From Rubrivivax sp. (GTDB lineage: Bacteria > Pseudomonadota > Gammaproteobacteria > Burkholderiales > Burkholderiaceae_C): a stretch of 64,000 nt of DNA. Positions 26,505 through 35,605 of this stretch are shown one piece after another (positions within the stretch are counted from its first letter, which is position 1; each line of letters begins with the position of its first letter). Where the stretch lies: assembly GCA_016707445.1 (NCBI GenBank), contig JADJHR010000007.1, positions 124,001 to 188,000 on the forward strand, written 5' to 3'. The translations under genes were made by a program, and so were the position numbers. Below the pieces are notes generated by a model, which was given only the letters and a program-made list of their open reading frames with translations, had not been told where the DNA came from and ran no database searches.

Positions 26505-27434
26505 ATGTCCAGCTTTGCCTTCCTGTCCGATCAGCGCTTTCTGAAGGTCGACGCCGCCGCCGACCAGCCCTTCGGCGTCGCCGGCATCGCCTGGGACGGG
26601 GCCACCACCAACCGGCCCGGGGCACGGCTGGGGCCGAGGGCGATCCGGCAGGCCAGCCACATGCTGTGTGACGGCATCCACCCGCACTTCGACGTCACGC
26701 CGATCGGGCTGCTGGCCGACCACGGCGATCTGGCGCTGCCCAACACCTCGATCGAGGCCATGCGCGCCGCGCTGGCGCCCTTGCTGCCGCCGCTGCTGGC
26801 GGCGCAGCACATGGTCTGGCTGGGCGGTGACCACTCGATCACATTGCCGCTGCTGCGTGCCTATCGCGCCTGGCTGCAGCGGCCGCTGGCGGTGATTCAT
26901 TTCGACGCCCATTGCGACACCTGGAGCGACCACTTCGGCGAACCCAGCGGCCACGGCACCTGGGTCAGCGAGGCGATGCACGAAGGTCTGGTGCTGTCCG
27001 CTGGTTTCGTGCAACTGGGCATACGCTCGGCCGGCCAGCGTCAGGCGCGCGATTTTGTGCAAGACCAGGGCGGGCTGATCTTCAGCGCCCGGGCCATGCG
27101 CGGGCTGGAAAGTCCGGCCCAACTGCAGCCGGTGCTGCAGACCATCCGGTCCAGGCTGCATTCGCTGGGCAACCCGCCGGTCTACCTGAGCCTGGACATC
27201 GATTGCCTGGACCCCGCCTTCGCCCCGGGCACCGGAACCCCCGAACCCGGCGGCCTGAGCAGCAACCAGGTGCTGACCCTGCTCGAGGAACTGGCTGCCC
27301 TGCCCTTCGTCGGCATGGACTGTGTCGAGGTCGCACCACCCTATGACCACGCCGAGCTGAGCAGCCAGGCCGCCGCCAACTTCGTCTGGACCTACCTGTG
27401 CGGGCGCATCGCGGCTTCATCGCCGCGAGCTTGA
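26505..27434 (+). CDS. speB: Agmatinase / ureohydrolase
   Basis: Removes urea from agmatine to give putrescine. From ATG 26505 the protein has 309 residues. The two-manganese site is complete: GGDHS, FDAHCDTW, SLDIDCLDPAFAPG, and the conserved GGLSSNQV follows. The frame is open further upstream through the minisatellite, but that would add an Asn-Gly-Arg-Ser repeat not found in the family. Agmatinase rather than arginase is chosen from context (puu and pot genes downstream); guanidino acid hydrolases of the same family are an alternative. Confidence 0.88.
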   Translation: MSSFAFLSDQRFLKVDAAADQPFGVAGIAWDGATTNRPGARLGPRAIRQASHMLCDGIHPHFDVTPIGLLADHGDLALPNTSIEAMRAALAPLLPPLLAAQHMVWLGGDHSITLPLLRAYRAWLQRPLAVIHFDAHCDTWSDHFGEPSGHGTWVSEAMHEGLVLSAGFVQLGIRSAGQRQARDFVQDQGGLIFSARAMRGLESPAQLQPVLQTIRSRLHSLGNPPVYLSLDIDCLDPAFAPGTGTPEPGGLSSNQVLTLLEELAALPFVGMDCVEVAPPYDHAELSSQAAANFVWTYLCGRIAASSPRA

Positions 27435-27497
27435 CCGGGCGCAAGACGAGGCCTGGCGCCAGCCCAAGAATGAGCGCTCAGCGAAGGAGTTCACACC

Positions 27498-28034
27498 ATG
27501 ACATCAGCCTCGGCCCACTCCGAGGGCAAAGCCCGCCCGTCGCGCAGCCCGGCACCGTCGTTGCCGCGCTTCGAAACCCTTGACCGCACGCATGCACAAA
27601 CGCTGGACATGCTGGCGCAGTTCGACCGTCTGCTCAGGCATGTCGACGACAACGGGCCCGACGCCATCGCGCGTGCCAGTGCGCAGGCGATCCATGACTT
27701 CTTTGGCGCCAGCGCGCGCCAGCATCATGCAGAGGAAGAGCAGTTCGTCTTTCCGCCGCTGCTGGACAGCGACGACGCCGAACTGGTGCAGCACGTGCGC
27801 CGCCTGCAGCAAGACCATGGCTGGCTGGAAGAAGACTGGCTGCAACTGGCGCCGCAGATCGAGGCCATCGCCAATGGCTACAACTGGTACGACCTGACCA
27901 TGCTGCGCAACGCCCTGCCGGTGTTCACGGCGCTGTACCACGAGCACATCGGGCTCGAAGAGTCCCTGATCTACCCCGAAGCCAAGCGCCACCAGCAGGC
28001 GCTGCAGCAGGCGGCTGCCGCACGCGACGACTGA
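27498..28034 (+). CDS. Hemerythrin-domain protein
   Basis: A 178-residue helical protein after an AAGGAG ribosome site. Metal-ligand candidates occur in the hemerythrin pattern: the His in FETLDRTHAQTLDML, the HHAEEE cluster, QQDHGWLEEDW and TALYHEHIGLEESLIYP. It would bind a di-iron centre and sense or store O2, NO or metal. Its place between agmatinase and puuB is unexplained; a sensor or protector for the oxygen-using PuuB is one idea. Confidence 0.85.
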   Translation: MTSASAHSEGKARPSRSPAPSLPRFETLDRTHAQTLDMLAQFDRLLRHVDDNGPDAIARASAQAIHDFFGASARQHHAEEEQFVFPPLLDSDDAELVQHVRRLQQDHGWLEEDWLQLAPQIEAIANGYNWYDLTMLRNALPVFTALYHEHIGLEESLIYPEAKRHQQALQQAAAARDD

Positions 28035-28124
28035 CGCCGCGTGAGGGCCCGCGCCACCGGTTTGCGTCGTGCGCGCAGCGGCGTGGCTAGACTTCTGCCC
28101 TCGCCCCTGCCGCTGAAACCCCCC

Positions 28125-28316
28125 ATGTGCACCGACCCCGACGCCTTCTGGATGCCGTTCACGAGCAACCGGCAGTTCAAGCAGGCGCCGCGCAGGGTGA
28201 AGGCCATCCAGGATCAGGCAGCCGAACTCGATGGCGCGACCACCGGCATGGACAAGGTGTTCTTCACCCCATCGGCCTCGAAGGCGATGGGGACCATGCT
28301 GAAGAGGGCCGTCTAG
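28125..28316 (+). pseudogene. Remnant of a class III omega-amino acid aminotransferase
   Basis: A 63-codon frame starts MCTDPDAFWMPFTSNRQFKQ, which is the conserved N-terminus of omega-amino acid-pyruvate aminotransferases (AYWMPFTANRQFK). After about 35 residues it jumps to KVFFTPSASKAMGTMLKRAV, resembling the VFFTNSGSEAVDTALK segment found some 70 residues further on in intact enzymes, then stops. The active site and most of the protein are missing. It looks like a deletion relic. It ends 8 bases before puuB, so its start and ribosome site may still help translate puuB. Confidence 0.7.
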
Positions 28317-28324
28317 CATCGACC

Positions 28325-29629
28325 GTGCGCCTGCTGCAAATCGACCAGGGCCTGGCCCGGAACTCTTATTACGCGGCGACGACCCCACGCACGCTGAGCT
28401 TCGCGCCGCTGGACGGCGACGTGCGCTGCGACGTCGCCATCGTCGGCGGCGGGCTGGCCGGCCTTTCTGCAGCAATCGACCTGGCACGGCGCGGCCGCCA
28501 GGTGCGGCTGCTCGAGGCATGCGAGATCGGCAGCGGCGCCAGCGGCCGCAATGGCGGCCAGGCCATCCACGGCCTGGCCTGCGACCAGGACGTGATCGAG
28601 GCCCAGCTCGGACTGGACGACGCACGCCGAGTCTGGAAGCTGTCGATCGAGGCGCTGGACCTGTTGCAGCAGCGCCAGGCCGAGCACGGCATCGACTGCG
28701 AATGGCACGCCGGCTATCTGGGCCTGGCCTCCAGCGCGCGCAAGGCAGCGCGGCTGCAGGCCTGGGCCGACCGCATCGAGCAGGTCTATGCCTACCCGCT
28801 GCAGCGCCTGCACAGCGTCGACATGCCACGCTGGATCGCCAGCCAGCGTTACCACGGCGGCATCCACGATCCGCGATCGGGCCACCTGAACCCACTGAAA
28901 TACACGCTGGGTCTGGCGCGCGCCGCCGCGGCGGCCGGCGTCGCTGTGCACGAACACTCGCCGGTACGCCGCCTGCGGCCGGGTGCACCCGCAGTGCTGG
29001 AGACGGCTCGCGGCAACGTCAGTGCCGATCAGGTGCTGCTGGCCGGCAATGTGCACCTAGGCGCCGTGGCGCCGGAACTGGCGACGCGCATCATGCCGGT
29101 GGGCACCTTCATCGGCTGCACCGAGGTGCTGGACGCAGCATTGGCCGACAGCCTGATCCCGTCGCGCGCCGCAGTCTGTGACAGCAATTTCGTGCTCGAC
29201 TACTTTCGCACCACCAACGATGACCGCCTGCTGTATGGCGGACGCGTCAGCTACAGCCTGGCCGCGCCAGCCGACCTGGCGGCCAGCATGGGCCGGCGCA
29301 TGCGCGCCACCTTCCCGCAGCTGCGCGACGTGAAGGTCGAGTACGGCTGGGGCGGCTTCGTCGACATCACGATGAACCGCGCCCCTGATTTCGGCCGCCT
29401 GGCCGGCGGCGCCGGCAACATCTACCACCTGCAGGGCTTCTCGGGCCATGGTCTGGCGCTGACCGGGCTGGCCGGTCGCCTGGTCGCCGACGCCCTGTGC
29501 GGTGACGCCTCACGCTTCGATGTCTTCACGCGACTGCGGCACCGGCCCTTCCCTGGCGGGCCCTGGCTGCGCACGCCGAGCCTGGTGCTGGCGATGGCCT
29601 GGTACCGCTTGCGCGATATGCTCTCGTGA
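28325..29629 (+). CDS. puuB: Gamma-glutamylputrescine oxidase / FAD amine oxidoreductase
   Basis: Oxidises gamma-glutamylputrescine to the aldehyde, releasing ammonia and H2O2. Starting at GTG 28325 (MRLLQIDQGLARNSYY) it has 434 residues, near the 426 of E. coli PuuB. The N-terminal ARNSYYAAT is diagnostic. The FAD motif is VAIVGGGLAGLSAA and GSGASGRNGGQ follows; the C-terminal FAD contact is LQGFSGHGLALTG. The next gene overlaps its stop, and the aminotransferase relic lies just before it. Confidence 0.9.
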   Translation: MRLLQIDQGLARNSYYAATTPRTLSFAPLDGDVRCDVAIVGGGLAGLSAAIDLARRGRQVRLLEACEIGSGASGRNGGQAIHGLACDQDVIEAQLGLDDARRVWKLSIEALDLLQQRQAEHGIDCEWHAGYLGLASSARKAARLQAWADRIEQVYAYPLQRLHSVDMPRWIASQRYHGGIHDPRSGHLNPLKYTLGLARAAAAAGVAVHEHSPVRRLRPGAPAVLETARGNVSADQVLLAGNVHLGAVAPELATRIMPVGTFIGCTEVLDAALADSLIPSRAAVCDSNFVLDYFRTTNDDRLLYGGRVSYSLAAPADLAASMGRRMRATFPQLRDVKVEYGWGGFVDITMNRAPDFGRLAGGAGNIYHLQGFSGHGLALTGLAGRLVADALCGDASRFDVFTRLRHRPFPGGPWLRTPSLVLAMAWYRLRDMLS

Positions 29630-30441
29630 TGATGACGAAGGCCGCCGCCCACGCCAGCCCTGAGATGCCACGACGCCCGCTGGTGCTGGTTCCGGCCTGC
29701 AACAAGCCAATCGGCGATCACCCGTTCCACGTGGTCGGCCGCAAGTACGTCGATGGGGTTCGACTGGCCGGCGCGCTGCCGCTGGTGGTGCCGCGCGCCG
29801 AGCTGTGGGAGCTCGACGAACTGCTCGACCTGGCCGACGGCGTGATGCTGACCGGGTCGGCGTCCAACGTGCACCCGTCGAACTTCGACCAGGTGGTGCA
29901 CGACCCGGCACTGCCGCTGGACCCGGTGCGTGACGACTGGACGCTGCCGCTGATCCCCAAGGTGCTGGCGCGTGGCATGCCGCTGCTGGCCATCTGCCGC
30001 GGCACGCAGGAGGTCAACGTGGCGCTCGGCGGCACGCTGCATCAGGCGGTGCACGAAGCCAGCGGCGCATCGGGTGCCTATGCCGACCACCGCGCAACGG
30101 CCAGCGAGCCTGCGCACGTTCAATACGGCCTGGCGCACCCCGTCGACGTGTGCCCCGGTGGCCGGCTGGCGCAGATCGTCGACACCACGCGCTTCGAGGT
30201 GAATTCGGTGCACGGCCAGGGCCTCGCGCGGCTGGCACCGGGCGTTCGTGTCGAAGCCACCGCGCCCGATGGGCTGGTCGAGGCTTTCTCGGTCGAGGCC
30301 GCACCCGGGTTCAACCTGTGCCTGCAGTGGCACCCCGAGTGGCGGGCTGCCGACAACCCGGAGTCAAGCCGCATCTTCGAAGCCTTTGGTGCGGCCCTGC
30401 GCAACTACCGTGACCGTGTGCGGGGCCCCTTGCCTGCTTGA
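29629..30441 (+). CDS. puuD: Gamma-glutamyl-GABA hydrolase
   Basis: Releases glutamate from gamma-glutamyl-GABA, the last step of the Puu route. The 270-residue class I GATase-like protein has its nucleophile at C123 in LLAICRGTQEVN, the typical GGTLHQ after it, the His in EVNSVHGQG, and the catalytic His/Glu in LQWHPEW. Its ATG shares one base with the puuB stop (TGATG); ATG 29632 is an alternative start. Confidence 0.92.
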   Translation: MMTKAAAHASPEMPRRPLVLVPACNKPIGDHPFHVVGRKYVDGVRLAGALPLVVPRAELWELDELLDLADGVMLTGSASNVHPSNFDQVVHDPALPLDPVRDDWTLPLIPKVLARGMPLLAICRGTQEVNVALGGTLHQAVHEASGASGAYADHRATASEPAHVQYGLAHPVDVCPGGRLAQIVDTTRFEVNSVHGQGLARLAPGVRVEATAPDGLVEAFSVEAAPGFNLCLQWHPEWRAADNPESSRIFEAFGAALRNYRDRVRGPLPA

Positions 30442-30524
30442 TGCCCTGACCGCCGCAGCCCCTCGGCTGCGGCCGAAGATCCCCTGGCGCCCGGCGCCCC
30501 TGCAAACCTGCTCAGGCCGCAGTC

Positions 30525-31892
30525 ATGACCACCAGAGACAACTTCACCTTCAGCGACCTCGAGATCTGGCTTAACCAGCACCGCGTGACCGAGATCGAAT
30601 GCCTGGTGCCCGACCTCACCGGCGTGGCGCGCGGCAAGATCCTGCCGCGCGAGAAATTCACCGAGGATCGCGGCATGCGGCTGCCCGAAGCCGTGGTCGC
30701 GATGGGTGTGACCGGTGAGTTCCCCGAAGAGGGGCCGTACTACGACGTCATCTCGCCCACCGACCGCGACATGCAGTTGCGTCCCGACCCGACCACGGTG
30801 CGCATCGTGCCCTGGGCCACCGACCCCACGGCGCAGGTGATCCACGACTGCTACGACCGCGCCGGCCAGCTCGTGCCCTACGCGCCGCGCTCGGTGCTGC
30901 GCCATGTGTGCGATCTGTACGCGGCCGAGGGCTGGGCGCCGGTGGTGGCACCCGAGCTCGAGTTCTATCTGGTGGCGCGCAACACCGACCCCGACGTGCC
31001 GCTGAAGCCACCCGTGGGCCGCAGCGGGCGCAGCGAAACCAGCCGCCAGGCCTATTCGATCGACGCCGTCAACGAGTTCGACCCGCTGTTCGAGGACATC
31101 TACGCCTATTGCGAAAAGATGGAGCTCAACGTCGACACGCTGATCCACGAGGTCGGCGCCGGGCAGATGGAAATCAACTTCTTCCACGCTCACCCGCTGG
31201 GTCTGGCCGACGAGGTCTTTCTGTTCAAGCGCACGGTGCGCGAGGCGGCGTTGCGCCACGACATGTACGCCACCTTCATGGCCAAGCCGATTGCCGGCGA
31301 GCCCGGCAGCGCGATGCACGTGCACCAGAGCGTGGTGCGCAGCAGCGACGGCGGCAACATCTTCAGCAACCCCGACGGCACGCCCAGCCAGGAGTTCTTC
31401 TGGTACATCGGCGGCCTGCAGAAGTACACGCCGGCGGCGATGGCGCTGTTTGCGCCCTACGTCAACAGCTACCGGCGGCTGTCACGCTTCACGGCCGCAC
31501 CGATCAACATCCAGTGGGGCACCGACAACCGCACCGTCGGCATACGCTCGCCGCTGGCATCACCGGCCGCGCGGCGCATCGAGAACCGCGTCATCGGCGC
31601 CGATGCCAACCCCTATGTGGCGCTGGCCGCCACGCTGGCCTGCGGCTACCTGGGCATCAAGAAGCGCATCGAGCCCACGGCCGAATGCAAGGGCGATGCC
31701 TACCTGGGTGACTTCCAGCTGCCGCGCTCGCTGATCGAGGCGCTGAACCTGCTGCGCGCCGAGACCGATCTGGCCGAAATGCTGGGCGCGGGTTTCATCA
31801 CCGTGTACAGCGAGGTCAAGGAGATCGAGCACGCCGAGTTCATGAAGGTGATCTCGCCCTGGGAACGCGAGCACCTGCTGCTGCATGTCTGA
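30525..31892 (+). CDS. puuA: Glutamine synthetase-family gamma-glutamylpolyamine synthetase
   Basis: ATP-dependent ligase joining glutamate to putrescine. The 455-residue protein has the glutamine synthetase fold: beta-grasp N-domain with LVPDLTGVARGKILP, metal-binding ELEFYLV and GAGQMEINFFHAHPL, ATP site HVHQSV, and NRTVGIRSP. It is shorter at the ends than true GlnA and lacks an obvious adenylylation Tyr loop. The PuuA assignment rests on the puuB, puuD and pot neighbours. Gamma-glutamylation of spermidine or ethanolamine is possible. Confidence 0.9.
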   Translation: MTTRDNFTFSDLEIWLNQHRVTEIECLVPDLTGVARGKILPREKFTEDRGMRLPEAVVAMGVTGEFPEEGPYYDVISPTDRDMQLRPDPTTVRIVPWATDPTAQVIHDCYDRAGQLVPYAPRSVLRHVCDLYAAEGWAPVVAPELEFYLVARNTDPDVPLKPPVGRSGRSETSRQAYSIDAVNEFDPLFEDIYAYCEKMELNVDTLIHEVGAGQMEINFFHAHPLGLADEVFLFKRTVREAALRHDMYATFMAKPIAGEPGSAMHVHQSVVRSSDGGNIFSNPDGTPSQEFFWYIGGLQKYTPAAMALFAPYVNSYRRLSRFTAAPINIQWGTDNRTVGIRSPLASPAARRIENRVIGADANPYVALAATLACGYLGIKKRIEPTAECKGDAYLGDFQLPRSLIEALNLLRAETDLAEMLGAGFITVYSEVKEIEHAEFMKVISPWEREHLLLHV

Positions 31893-31901
31893 GGATACGC
31901 C

Positions 31902-33296
31902 GTGACCACCACCCGCAGCACCCCGCGCAGCACCAAGGACTGGCAGGCCGCCGACGCGGCGCATTTCCTGCACCCCTTCACCGACCACCAAGGCCTGGCC
32001 AGCCAGGGCGCGCGCATCATCACGCGCGCCGACAACATCTACCTGTGGGACAACGACGGCCACAAGATCCTGGACGCGATGAGCGGCCTGTGGTGCGTCA
32101 ACGTCGGCTACGGCCAGCAGGACCTGGTCGACGCCGCCACGCGGCAGCTGCAGACGCTGCCCTTCTACAACGCCTTCTTCCAGACCGCGACGCCGCCGGC
32201 GATCGAGCTGGCCGAGAAGCTGGCCGAGGTGTCGCCGCCGTCGTTCCGGCAGGTGTTCTTCTCGGGCTCGGGCTCGGAAGGCAACGACACCGTGGTGCGC
32301 ATGGTGCGCCGCTACTGGGACATCCTGGGCCAGCCCGAGCGCCAGGTCATCATCAGCCGCAACAATGCGTACCACGGCTCGACCATGGCCGGCGCCTCGC
32401 TGGGCGGCATGAGCGGCATGCACGCCCAGGGCGGCCTGCCGATCCCCGGCATCGTGCACATCGAACAGCCCTTTGCCTGGCTGCACGGGCGCGGGCTTTC
32501 TGACGATGAATTCGGCAGGCAGGCGGCGTCGTGGCTGCAGGACAAGATCGTCGAGATCGGCGCCGACAAGGTGGCCGCCTTCATCGGCGAGCCGGTGCAG
32601 GGCGCCGGCGGCGTGATCGTGCCGCCAGCCAGCTACTGGCCCGAGATCCAGCGCATCTGCGACAAGCACGGCATCCTGCTCGTCAGCGACGAGGTCATCA
32701 CCGGCTTCGGGCGCACCGGTCACTGGTTCGGCTGCGAGACCCTGGGATTCAAGCCCGACCTGATGACCTTTGCCAAGGGCGTGACCAGTGGCTACATCCC
32801 TCTGGGCGGTGTGCTGGTGGGCGACCGCGTGGGCCGCGTGCTGGTCGAGCAAGGCGGTGAGTTCGCCCACGGCTATACCTACTCGGGGCACCCGGTGGCC
32901 TGCGCGGTCGGACTGGCCAACATCCGGCTCATCCAGCGCCTGGGCCTGGTGCAGCATGTGCACGACGACGTCGGGCCCTATCTGGCGGCGGCCTTCGAGG
33001 CGCTGCGCGCGCACCCGCTGGTCGGCGACGTGCAGACCTGCGGCCTGATGGCGGCGCTGCAGCTGGTGCAGGACAAGGCCGATGGCAACGCCTTCCCTGA
33101 ATCTTTGGGCGTCGGCATGGTCTGCCGCGGCCATTGTTTCCGCGAGGGCGTGATCATGCGCGCCGTCGGAGACCGCATGATCATCGCGCCGCCGCTGGTG
33201 ATCACACGCGCGCAGATCGACGAGATGATGACGCTGATCCGGCGTTGCCTGGATCTGACACTTGCCGATGCCCAGCGTCGCGGCTGGCTGCGCTGA
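31902..33296 (+). CDS. spuC: Putrescine-pyruvate aminotransferase (class III)
   Basis: Transfers an amino group from putrescine to pyruvate, giving 4-aminobutanal. The 464 residues match Pseudomonas SpuC. Features are HPFTDHQGL, MSGLWCVNVGYG, SGSGSEGNDTVVR for phosphate binding, LLVSDEVITGFGRTG with the PLP-ring Asp, and the PLP lysine in TFAKGVTSGYIPLGG. It lies 9 bases after puuA, so this host encodes two putrescine routes side by side. Confidence 0.92.
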   Translation: MTTTRSTPRSTKDWQAADAAHFLHPFTDHQGLASQGARIITRADNIYLWDNDGHKILDAMSGLWCVNVGYGQQDLVDAATRQLQTLPFYNAFFQTATPPAIELAEKLAEVSPPSFRQVFFSGSGSEGNDTVVRMVRRYWDILGQPERQVIISRNNAYHGSTMAGASLGGMSGMHAQGGLPIPGIVHIEQPFAWLHGRGLSDDEFGRQAASWLQDKIVEIGADKVAAFIGEPVQGAGGVIVPPASYWPEIQRICDKHGILLVSDEVITGFGRTGHWFGCETLGFKPDLMTFAKGVTSGYIPLGGVLVGDRVGRVLVEQGGEFAHGYTYSGHPVACAVGLANIRLIQRLGLVQHVHDDVGPYLAAAFEALRAHPLVGDVQTCGLMAALQLVQDKADGNAFPESLGVGMVCRGHCFREGVIMRAVGDRMIIAPPLVITRAQIDEMMTLIRRCLDLTLADAQRRGWLR

Positions 33297-33383
33297 CCCG
33301 CAAAGCGGTGCGATCCGGCCCGCGCATTGCTTAGACTGGGACCCGACCGCCCCGACCCTGTCGTCCCTTCAGGAGATCCCTTC

Positions 33384-34499
33384 ATGACCGCGATGTCGTC
33401 CCGCCCGGCCGCCTGGCTGGCCGCTGCAACACTGGCACTGGCCGCCGGTGTCTTGCACGCCCAGGAGGAGGAAAAGGTCCTCAACGTCTACAACTGGTCG
33501 GACTACATCGCCGAAGACACGATCCGCAACTTCGAGAAGGAAACCGGCATCAAGGTCCGGTACGACAATTTCGACAACAACGAGATCGTGCATGCCAAGC
33601 TGGTGGCGGGCAGGACCGGCTACGACGTGGTGATTCCATCGTCCAACTGGGCCAAGCTGCAGATCGAAGGCGGCCTGCTGCGCAAGCTGGACAAGGCGCA
33701 GATCCCGAACCTGAAGAACCTGGACCCTGCGATTCAGAAGCAGCTGGCGGCGATGGACCCGGGCAACGACTACATGGTCGACTGGATGTGGGGCTACACC
33801 ACCGTGGGCATCAACGTCGACAAGGTCAAGGCCGCGCTGGGCGGCATGCCGATGCCCGACAACGCCTGGGACCTGATCTTCAAGCCCGAGTACATCAGCA
33901 AGCTGAAAAGCTGCGGCGTCAGCTTCCTCGACTCGGCCACCGAGATCGTGCCGGCGGCGCTGCACTACCTGGGTAAGGCTTCGTTCAGCAAGAACCCGTC
34001 CGACTACGGCATGGCGGCCAAGCTGCTGAAGTCGGTGCGGCCGCACATCACGCTGTTCAGCTCGTCGGGCTACATCAACGACCTGGCCAACGGCTCGATC
34101 TGCGCTGCTTTGGGCTGGTCGGGAGACATCAACATTGCGCGCCAGCGCGCCATCGACGGCAAGACCGGCAACAACATCCAGGCGCTGCTGCCCAAGACCG
34201 GTGGCCTGCTGTTCTTCGACGTGATGGTGATCCCGGCCGACGCGCCACGCCCGGGCAATGCGCACAAGTTCATCAACTACATCCTGCGCCCCGAAGTGCA
34301 TGCGGGGCTGACGAACAAGGTCTTCTACGCCAACCCGAACACCGGATCGAAGCCGTTCGTCAAAGCCGAGGTGGCGAACAATCCGACCGTCTTCCTGTCG
34401 CCGGCCGAACTGGCCCGCATGGTGCCGCCCGATTCGCTGAACAACGACCTGCGGCGCCTGATGACGCGCACCTACACGAGCTTCAAGACGGGGCTCTGA
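33384..34499 (+). CDS. potF: Polyamine ABC transporter substrate-binding protein
   Basis: Periplasmic putrescine/spermidine-binding protein of 371 residues. An AGGAG site 9 bases before the ATG fixes the start. The signal peptide ends near LHAQ; the mature start EKVLNVYNWSDYIAEDT is characteristic of PotD/PotF. Trp and acidic residues expected in the ligand pocket are seen in VDWMWGYTTVG and ALGWSGDIN. First gene of potFGHI, 87 bases after spuC. Confidence 0.95.
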   Translation: MTAMSSRPAAWLAAATLALAAGVLHAQEEEKVLNVYNWSDYIAEDTIRNFEKETGIKVRYDNFDNNEIVHAKLVAGRTGYDVVIPSSNWAKLQIEGGLLRKLDKAQIPNLKNLDPAIQKQLAAMDPGNDYMVDWMWGYTTVGINVDKVKAALGGMPMPDNAWDLIFKPEYISKLKSCGVSFLDSATEIVPAALHYLGKASFSKNPSDYGMAAKLLKSVRPHITLFSSSGYINDLANGSICAALGWSGDINIARQRAIDGKTGNNIQALLPKTGGLLFFDVMVIPADAPRPGNAHKFINYILRPEVHAGLTNKVFYANPNTGSKPFVKAEVANNPTVFLSPAELARMVPPDSLNNDLRRLMTRTYTSFKTGL

Positions 34500-35605
34500 T
34501 GGACGAGGTGGCGCAGCCGGCGTTCCTGCAGATCCAGGACGTCGTCAAGGATTTCAACGGCTTCAAGGCGGTCGACCGCGTCAGCCTGGACGTCGCCAAG
34601 GGCGAGATCTTTGCGCTGCTTGGCTCGTCGGGTTGCGGCAAGAGCACGCTGCTGCGCATGCTGGCTGGGCTGGAAACGCCCACCTCGGGCCGCATCCTGC
34701 TGGCCGGACGCGACCTGGCCGAGATGCCGCCCTACGAGCGGCCGATGAACATGATGTTCCAGAGCTACGCGCTCTTTCCGCACCTGACGGTGTGGGACAA
34801 CATCGCCTTCGGTCTGCGCCGCCAGGGCGTGCCCAAGCCGCAGCTGGCCGAACGTGTGGACGCCATGCTCAAGCTGGTGCAGCTGGCCAGCTTTGCGCGG
34901 CGCAAGCCGCACCAGCTGTCGGGCGGCCAGCAGCAGCGCGTGGCGCTGGCACGCAGCCTGGCGCGTCAGCCGCAGCTGCTGCTGCTTGACGAACCGCTGG
35001 GCGCGCTGGACAAGAAGCTGCGCGAGGAGACGCAGATCGAGCTCGTGAACATCATCGAAAGCGTCGGCGTCACCTGCGTCATGGTCACGCACGACCAGGA
35101 AGAGGCCATGACCATGGCCGGCCGCATCGCCGTGATGAGCGAGGGTCGATTCCTGCAGGTCGGCAAGCCCGGCGAGATCTACGAGAACCCGGCGTCGCGC
35201 TTCGTGGCCGACTTCATCGGCAACGTCAACCTGATGGACGGCCGGCTGACGGTGGACGAGCCAGACCACGTGGTCATCGACTGCGCCGATTGCCGCCACT
35301 ACGTGGGCCACGGCATCAGCGGCACCGAGGGCATGGCGTTGACGGTGGCACTGCGGCCGGAAAAGATCCACCTGTCGCGCAACCCGCCGACCGCCGAGGG
35401 CAGTGACTTCAACCGCGTGGCCGGCACGATCAAGGAGATGTCGTACTTCGGCAGCTTCACGGTGTTCCAGCTGCAGCTGGCCAGCGGCGCGCGGCTGAAG
35501 GTCAGCCAGTCGAACGTGCAGCGCCACCGCGACGACAGCTTCACCTGGGGCGACTCGGTGTGGGCGCACTGGTCGCGCTCGGCCCAGGTGGTGCTCACGC
35601 AATGA
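34499..35605 (+). CDS. potG: Polyamine ABC transporter ATP-binding protein
   Basis: ATPase of 368 residues. Walker A GSSGCGKST, signature LSGGQQQR, Walker B LLLLDEPLGALD and H-loop VTHDQ are all canonical. A C-terminal TOBE domain (about 280-368) contains VALRPEKIHLS. The ATG shares a base with the potF stop, and the stop overlaps potH by 4 bases. Confidence 0.96.
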   Translation: MDEVAQPAFLQIQDVVKDFNGFKAVDRVSLDVAKGEIFALLGSSGCGKSTLLRMLAGLETPTSGRILLAGRDLAEMPPYERPMNMMFQSYALFPHLTVWDNIAFGLRRQGVPKPQLAERVDAMLKLVQLASFARRKPHQLSGGQQQRVALARSLARQPQLLLLDEPLGALDKKLREETQIELVNIIESVGVTCVMVTHDQEEAMTMAGRIAVMSEGRFLQVGKPGEIYENPASRFVADFIGNVNLMDGRLTVDEPDHVVIDCADCRHYVGHGISGTEGMALTVALRPEKIHLSRNPPTAEGSDFNRVAGTIKEMSYFGSFTVFQLQLASGARLKVSQSNVQRHRDDSFTWGDSVWAHWSRSAQVVLTQ

